Shown one piece after another: positions 58,428 to 64,000 of a stretch of 64,000 bases of DNA (within the stretch, counting starts at the first letter, position 1; each line of letters begins with the position of its first letter). This DNA comes from Saccopteryx bilineata (Eukaryota > Chordata > Mammalia > Chiroptera > Emballonuridae), in NCBI RefSeq assembly GCF_036850765.1, contig NC_089490.1:277960482-278024481 (forward strand), given 5' to 3'. The notes below the pieces were generated by a model that worked only from the letters and a program-made list of their open reading frames with translations, made no database searches and was not told the DNA's origin. The translations under genes were made by a program, and so were the position numbers.

Positions 58428-58749
58428 CCATATTTCTCATGTATAAGATGCACCTTAATTTGGGGGCCCAAATTTTTTTTAAAAATGTATTACATAAAGT
58501 TATTGAACTCAAGTTTTATTTGTCATAAAATTCATACAACTCCTCATCACTGTCAAAGCTCCCATTCATTAGTTTGTTCTTATCTGTGCCTGATGACGAA
58601 TCACTGTCTTCAACAATGAATGCAAAAACAAGTACAAAAAAAGTGGGAAATGCAAGTAAAAAAATCTACAACCATTGTATAAGATGCACCCAGTTTTTAG
58701 ACCCCAAATTATTCAAGAAAAGGTGCATCTTATACATGGAAAAATACAG
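58428..58749 (-). mobile_element. Pogo/Tigger-like miniature transposon with transposase tail
   Basis: The terminal inverted repeats are ccatatttctcatgtataag on the left and the complement of cttatacatggaaaaatacag on the right. TA lies on both sides (58,426-58,427 and 58,750-58,751). The 322-bp interior keeps a coding remnant on the minus strand. Ends plus TA target fit the Tc1/mariner-pogo group; a search would settle the family. Confidence 0.8.
58516..58620 (-). pseudogene. Acidic C-terminal tail of a transposase
   Basis: On the minus strand a frame reads FIVEDSDSSSGTDK, then a middle, then SFDSDEELYEFYDK and a stop at 58,518-58,516. Clusters of D, E and S ending with Y/F are typical of the C-terminus of several transposase families. 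Sequence further upstream is not recognisable as coding, so the element is an internal-deletion derivative that keeps only the last ~35 codons. Confidence 0.6.
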
Positions 58750-58751
58750 TA

Positions 58752-59237
58752 ACCTAATTTGATAAAATCCAAAAAATCAAGGAACTTCACATTTAATTGT
58801 GAAAAGGTAAATAATCACTTGAAAGGGAAGATGGAGACAAGCATGCACATATCAAGGCTTCTGTTCAACACTGAACTAATTGGTTGAAAAGTGTTGGCAG
58901 GAAAACTTTCTCTTTACTTCCATTAGTTCTTTCTGGCTGGTTGAATAATTCAAATGATATATAGCAGATTAACAAGAGAAAACCAAATTTTAATTCACAT
59001 AAGCATGGACATTCCAAAGACAATGAGGCAAAATTAGATAAATACGTCATCTTGGATTAAGGAGAGGCACTTTACAAGTAAATGAGAAAGCAAACAATGG
59101 TAAACAAATACATGCAGGGTCACGGAGAAAGAATGGCACAGGGGAAATCTGGAGTTAGAGATTTTTGCTTGGATCCTCCCTGTCTGCCACACTTCATTCA
59201 TATGTGCTCAAGTGTCTGTACTAAACTTTCTTTTCTG
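58752..59237. other. Unassigned, possibly part of an old LTR
   Basis: gattaacaagagaaaaccaa attttaattc and the matching sequence beyond the next SINE (59,400-59,580) resemble an ERVL-class LTR split by that SINE. This is a weak impression. Confidence 0.3.
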
Positions 59238-59392
59238 CCCTGGCTGGATGGTGCGGTGGTTGGAGCATGGTCCCCATATGCAGCAGTGGCTGGTTTGGTT
59301 CCCAGTCAGGGCACATACAAAGATAGATTGATGTTGCTGTCTCTTTCTCTCTTTCTCCCTTTCTCTCTCTCTAAAAATCAATTTTTAAAAAA
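59238..59392 (+). mobile_element. Older Ves-type SINE
   Basis: gccctggctggatggtgcgg head, tggttggagcatggtccc, cccagtcagggcacatacaa, a CT tract and ctaaaaatcaatttttaaaa. The middle is shortened, as in the 34.6-kb copy. Confidence 0.85.
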
Positions 59393-59589
59393 AGGGTTCT
59401 CTTTCTGAAACTGTTTCTTTACCTGGATTCCTTCAGGCAGGTACAGGAAGGGGTGGGGTGGGGGCAGGGAGTGTGAAAAACTCTTCCTGAGTTTATTGGG
59501 CTTTAATTGTTTTCAGCTGGAAATAATCTGCACTCCAGGGGGGCACTCTGGGGAGACTCACTCCTGAGTCCCCCTTACCCTGACAAAAA

Positions 59590-61480
59590 GAAGAAACAAT
59601 ATAATTGTCTCCAGTAAAAGCACTTAAAAACATTTACAGATAAATAATTAGAAGAAAGTTCTACAAATCTGCTAGACTCTCAATACACAAATCAATTGTG
59701 TTCCCATAAACCAGCAGCAAATATGAGAAAATATAATTTAGAAAAGATAATATGAACAAAAAAGATCAATAAGTTACCTAAGAAGAATTTTGGCAAAGAT
59801 ATGTTGGGCCTTTGTGGAAAACTTATAAAACTAGCCTGACCAGGCGGTTGCTCAGTGGATAGAGTGTCTGATTGGGATGTGGAGGACCCAGGTTTGAGAT
59901 CCCGAGGTCGCCAGCTTGAGCGCAGGCTCATCTGGTTTGAGCAAGGCCCACCAGCTTGATCCCAAGGTCGCTGGCTCGAGCAAGGGGTTACTCGGTCTGC
60001 TGTAGCCCCCCAGTAAAGGCACATATGAGAAATCAATCAATGAACTACTAAGGAACTGCAACAAAGAATTGATGTTTCTCATCTCTCTCCCTTCCTGTCT
60101 GTCCCTCTCTCTGGCTCTCTCTGTCTCTGCCACAAAAAAAAAAAAACAAAAACCTTATGAAACTAAATTGAAAGATCCTAAAGAAAGTCTAGATAAATTG
60201 ATGCTATCCTACATTTATGTGTGGGATGATTTAGTATATAACATCTTGAATATTAAATATTCATTCAGAAAACCCATACTCCCCGAATTCATCCTTAAGT
60301 ATAATGTAGATGCAATCAAAATCTCACTGGCTGTACAGAACTTAAGTATGTAGATCATAAAATTTATAAGCAAGGCAAGATCACAGGTCTAAGAGTGGTT
60401 AAGGAATTTCTAAAGAAAATGAACAAGGTAGGGAGGAGTCATAAGGTATCAACACTGTTTATAAAGCTGTAGAAATTAAGACACTGAGATACTGGCACAG
60501 GGATGGACGAAGAGAACATGACAGAAGGCTCATAAACAGACCCACATATGCCATCTTTGACATGTGACAAAAAGGCTTAGTGGGAAGAGGTGGGACTCAA
60601 TAAATGGGTCTAGAACAAGTGACAACCCTGGTGGAAAAACATTGAATTAGAAACCTCCCTCAAGCCATCCATAGAAATGACTTCAAAGTGTATTAAAGCT
60701 AAAGTGAGAAAACATTAAAACATTAAGGAAAACATAGAAGACGCTATCTCTATGACCTCTGGGTAGGGAAACAGTTCTCAAAATAAAAGGCCAGCCATAA
60801 AGAAAAAAAAAATCAATACAGCAAACAACAGTAAAGTTTAGAACTTCCATATGATGAAATATAACTTAGAAGCAAGCCGCAGCCTGGGAGAATTTTCAGT
60901 GCATACAACTGACAAAAGATGATAGGCAGAATATATTTTCAAACTCCTCCCAATCCACTGGAGAAAGTGGAAGCAATAGAAAAATGTGCAGATGAAACAG
61001 GAAGCTCAACAGCCAATAAACATTAGAACAGACTACAGCCTCCCTAATAATCATGGAGATTTAATTAAAACAATATGGCATCATGCCATACCAATCAGAT
61101 TGGCAATAATAAAAACGTCTGGTGATACCAACTGCTACCGGATATTGGCAAGGGAAACTTTAGAGGTGTAAATTGGTACAATCACTTGGGAAAGCATTTT
61201 GGCCACTCTTGTCAAGTTAAAAATGTCCGCTCCATACAGCCCTGTTGGCAAAGCTGCAGAGGACATGCAGTATAATGCCAGTTTATTAAACTATTAAACA
61301 AGAAATCGTATCTATATAATGTATGAATACACACACAGTACGTAGTTAAGTAGCACAGAAATGATAAACACTACATTCAGGTTGTTTATCTGGAGTAATG
61401 GGCAGGGCACAGAGCTTGTGAAAAAATGAAAATTTTTATCTGTTATTCTGTTTTCCATTTTTAAAAAATAGGATATGAAG
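59590..61480 (+). mobile_element. Ancient LINE-1 ORF2 3' remnant, interrupted
   Basis: actctcaatacacaaatcaa ttgtgttccc, then agatactggcacagggatgg, then gatttaattaaaacaatatg and aatcagattggcaataataa are decayed L1 ORF2 wording in order on the plus strand. The frame at 60,986-61,171 is a fragment of it. A family C SINE interrupts it at 59,834. Confidence 0.75.
59834..60153 (+). mobile_element. SINE family C inside old L1
   Basis: GCCTGACCAGGCGGTTGCTC head, full family C body, gcacatatgagaaatcaatc, a CT tract and an A-rich tail. Target-site duplications cttataaaacta (59,822-59,833) and cttatgaaacta (60,154-60,165) differ at one of 12 positions. Confidence 0.95.
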
Positions 61481-61970
61481 CAAATATTGAAAAATGTTAA
61501 GATTGGATAGAGCTGATCTGACAGGTGTTTGTTAGATTATCCTTTTCTGTATGCTCACAAAATGTCATAATTCCATAAAGAAGGTTAATCGGGAATAAGG
61601 AAGTGCAGAGAGTGGGCAGAGGAAGCTCATTAGAGCAGTTTGTCCTGAAGAGGAACAAAGAACCTGGTAGCAGCTGGAGCGACGTGAGCACAGTCAGCTC
61701 TTCTTTAAAGTGGGTCATTGGAAGCATGTTTATACATTGATTGAAATACCTTCAGAGACAGAGAGAAGTTGCCTTGCAGCAGAGAGACAAGGTAATCCCA
61801 GAAAGAAAGATCTGCAAAGATAAGAAACAAGAGAATTTGTGTTTGGAGAGAGCAGGGGCTGTCTTAGCATAGTCACAGAGAGAACCAAGGGAAGCCAGGC
61901 ACAGGCAGGAATGGAAGTTTTGCTGGTGCAGATGAAGACCTGCCCCTCTAAGAACTTTTGTTTATTTTCC
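61481..61970. other. Unique sequence, nothing recognised
   Basis: No supported feature. Confidence 0.5.
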
Positions 61971-61974
61971 TAAG

Positions 61975-62361
61975 GAAGTAGTCCCCCTGCAGTATGGAAG
62001 AGGATTGATTCCAGGACTTCTCCACCCTCCCCCAACACTAAAATCTGCAGATGCTCAAATCCCTTACATAATACAGCATAGTATTTGCCTATGACCTATG
62101 CACACCCTTCCATTTACTTTAAATCATCTCTGGGTTACTTATAATACCTAATACAAGGTAAATGCTATGTAAATACTTGCTGGACTGTATTGTTCAGAGA
62201 ATGATGACAAGGAAAAAGTCTGTACATGGACAGACACAGCTATCTTAGGCCTGTCTACATAGTACACATCAGCAACAAGATAACATTTTTCCTAATATTT
62301 TCTATCCGCAGTTGGTTGAATCCATGATGAAAAACCCACAGATAAGAAGGACCAACTGTAT
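61975..62361 (+). mobile_element. Tigger-like MER element
   Basis: agtagtccccctgcagtatg, then ggattgattccaggacttct, then aaatctgcagatgctcaaat, then ttgcctatgacctatgcaca, and at the right end gttggttgaatccatgatga and aaggaccaactgta match in order a common mammalian pogo/Tigger-derived non-autonomous element. It is nearly full length and moderately diverged. Confidence 0.75.
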
Positions 62362-63069
62362 AAGGTCAGGGCTGAGTGGGAAGTAGGCAGAGGGCATGAA
62401 TGTTACAGAAGAGAAGCAACGCTATAACATCAACGTCTTGGAAATCAGGAAAACAAGCGTGACTGTAATCTCCAAGCTACACTGAGTGACCAGTTGCAGC
62501 TTGTGCTCATCATTTTAAAATTAATTCCATCCATATTATAGTGGAATTTTCTCCAGCAAAGTTCAGCATTTCAGGGTCATATGCAGAGAAGGGCAATGAT
62601 GGGTCCATCCAGAAGATAGCTTCTCCGGGTAACAGAAAAAGAGAGAAGCAGGAAAGCTGAAGATATTTGCAAGAAAGTGACTTAAGGATGGTCATGCAAT
62701 GCAAGCTAACCAAAAGGACATGGAGACAAAAATGACGATGGTGTCAATGGACTGGAGGACAAAATGAGGTCAGGGAATCATTGCAGTAGGAACCTGGAGA
62801 AGTGAACAAGAGAAGTTGTTATGGGGGGTGGGGAGGCAGAGGAGGTAAAGTGGTTGAAGGTGTGTCCATGACAACGGGGAATGAGGTGGAGAAGTTAATG
62901 GTGTTGAAAGCAGATAGGACAGATGTGTCATAGAACAGAATGCCAGCATCTTAGATATGTGCCCAATGTTGATGTTAAAGTTACCAGGAGGGATCTTCAG
63001 TGAATGCAGCAGTGGGATGATACAGAAAGTTCAGGAGACAGCAGCCAGAAGCAAGTAATTACTTCTGTC
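62362..63069. other. Unique sequence, nothing recognised
   Basis: G/A-rich in part (62,820-62,900). No supported gene. Confidence 0.5.
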
Positions 63070-63190
63070 AACATTTTATAGAGTTTGAAAATGTGGTTCA
63101 GAGAGGATGTGCCTCTACGAAGCAACATGCAAACTAATAACCAGAGGAACCCAGAAGTGTTTGACTTCAACTCTGTCCTCTTTCTTCTAT
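63070..63190 (-). mobile_element. MIR fragment
   Basis: aaaatgtggttcagagagga and aactaataaccagaggaacc cagaagtg follow the reverse complement of the MIR core. The 76-codon frame here is not coding. Confidence 0.55.
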
Positions 63191-63325
63191 ACCAGCCTTT
63201 TAATACAAGTTTCAACACAGTAAACTTAAATGACTGTACAGTGGAATCTGATGTTAATCTCCAGTACTTCCTTGGGATAGAACCAGTCACCAGGACCCTT
63301 AATCAATGTGACTAATTAGAAATAT

Positions 63326-63440
63326 CTTGGGAGTTTTCAACATAAACAAGCCCAGGCTGACCCTACACCTAGTGAATCAATCTCTACAGGGTGAGTCCAG
63401 ACCTATGATTTTGTAAAAGGTCCCCAGATAAAGCTGATAT
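63326..63440 (+). mobile_element. MER5-like hAT fragment
   Basis: gggagttttcaacataaaca, ccctacacctagtgaatcaa, tctctacagggtgagtccag and gtccccagataaagctgat match the MER5A-type wording in order. Confidence 0.6.
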
Positions 63441-64000
63441 GTAGCCTTATTACCTACCATTAACCTCAGGTTACTGTTAGTACGAAAGCACACCTGTCTG
63501 CAGAGCATAAATGGTTCTCATAGTACTGAGAAGGAAAGGAGCTGCGAGAACAAAGACCAGAGTGTCTACTTGTATTTTCCTGTCTATATCTAAGGGTTGT
63601 GCTCTGAGTATCCTATACAGCAACTCACTCCATACTAAATTCCATTGAGAGATACATTTTTCTGTTTAGAATCTTATGGGATCAGAGAACATCCTAAATA
63701 TTTGCTCATCTTGCTCAAAGACTCACTGAAAAACCAACTTTTATCAGTTGATTTCTATAAAAGGTTTTGCTTATCTGTAATATAATCTGAAAAATGTTTG
63801 TTGCCACGTTTATTACTTTTGAGACTGATGATATTATGGGGTCACACTCTGCCTCTCTGTCACACACACACATTCACACACACATTCACACACACACACC
63901 TTTTCTCTTCTGCTAGGGTCACATCTGCATCTTGTGCATGAGTGGAAGGAGCCTTCTGTGGAAGCTGGACAGAGGAAGCATTTCCCAGGGAGCAGTACAA
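63441..64000. other. Unique sequence ending with a (CA)n run
   Basis: A CACACA microsatellite, interrupted by TT, occupies 63,861-63,898. Nothing else recognised. Confidence 0.6.

Noticed and set aside
1..64000. A novel prokaryotic-type defence system or operon
   Set aside because: The whole window is mammalian nuclear DNA: no operon, ribosome-binding sites or clustered short-spaced genes are present.

Overview
This window is nuclear DNA from a placental mammal, most likely a bat. The evidence is direct: it holds many copies of tRNA-derived SINEs of the Ves type, whose heads read GCCCTGGCCGGTTGGCTCAG or GCCTGACC(A/T)G and contain polymerase III A and B boxes. It also holds LINE-1 pieces, MIR, L2, MaLR-like LTRs and MER-type DNA transposons in ordinary mammalian mixture. 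From memory, the co-occurrence of the three SINE heads recalls emballonurid bats such as Saccopteryx, but I cannot verify that and place it no lower than Chiroptera. No bacterial, plasmid or phage feature is present.

Layout. Positions 1-2,761 are the 5' end of a LINE-1 on the minus strand (frameshifted ORF1 plus a long 5'UTR with tandem monomers and a nested SINE). Positions 2,762-45,999 look like intergenic or intronic DNA: A/T-rich unique sequence broken up by SINEs, a pentanucleotide microsatellite, old LTRs, an L1 3' end (28.9-30.0 kb), an older L1 (26.2-27.0 kb), and small DNA transposons at 25.1, 25.7, 28.3 and 22.0 kb. Positions ~46,000-48,060 are a strong CpG island and the only convincing gene-start region. 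It has GC boxes, a TATA box (47,946) with a splice donor at 48,021/48,022 on the plus strand, and three good splice donors on the minus strand (47,117, 46,845, 46,057). Positions 50,326-51,440 hold candidate downstream exons of the plus-strand transcript. From 51.5 kb to the end the sequence is again repeat-dominated: SINEs, two minus-strand solo LTRs (one inserted inside a SINE), ancient L1 ORF2 remnants, two pogo/Tigger-like miniature transposons, and MIR/MER5 fragments.

No complete protein-coding gene can be read. Nearly every open frame longer than 60 codons is either a SINE or L1 read through, a simple repeat, or a chance frame in the CpG island. The best reading is a long intron or intergenic interval next to a bidirectional CpG-island promoter, whose host gene I could not name.
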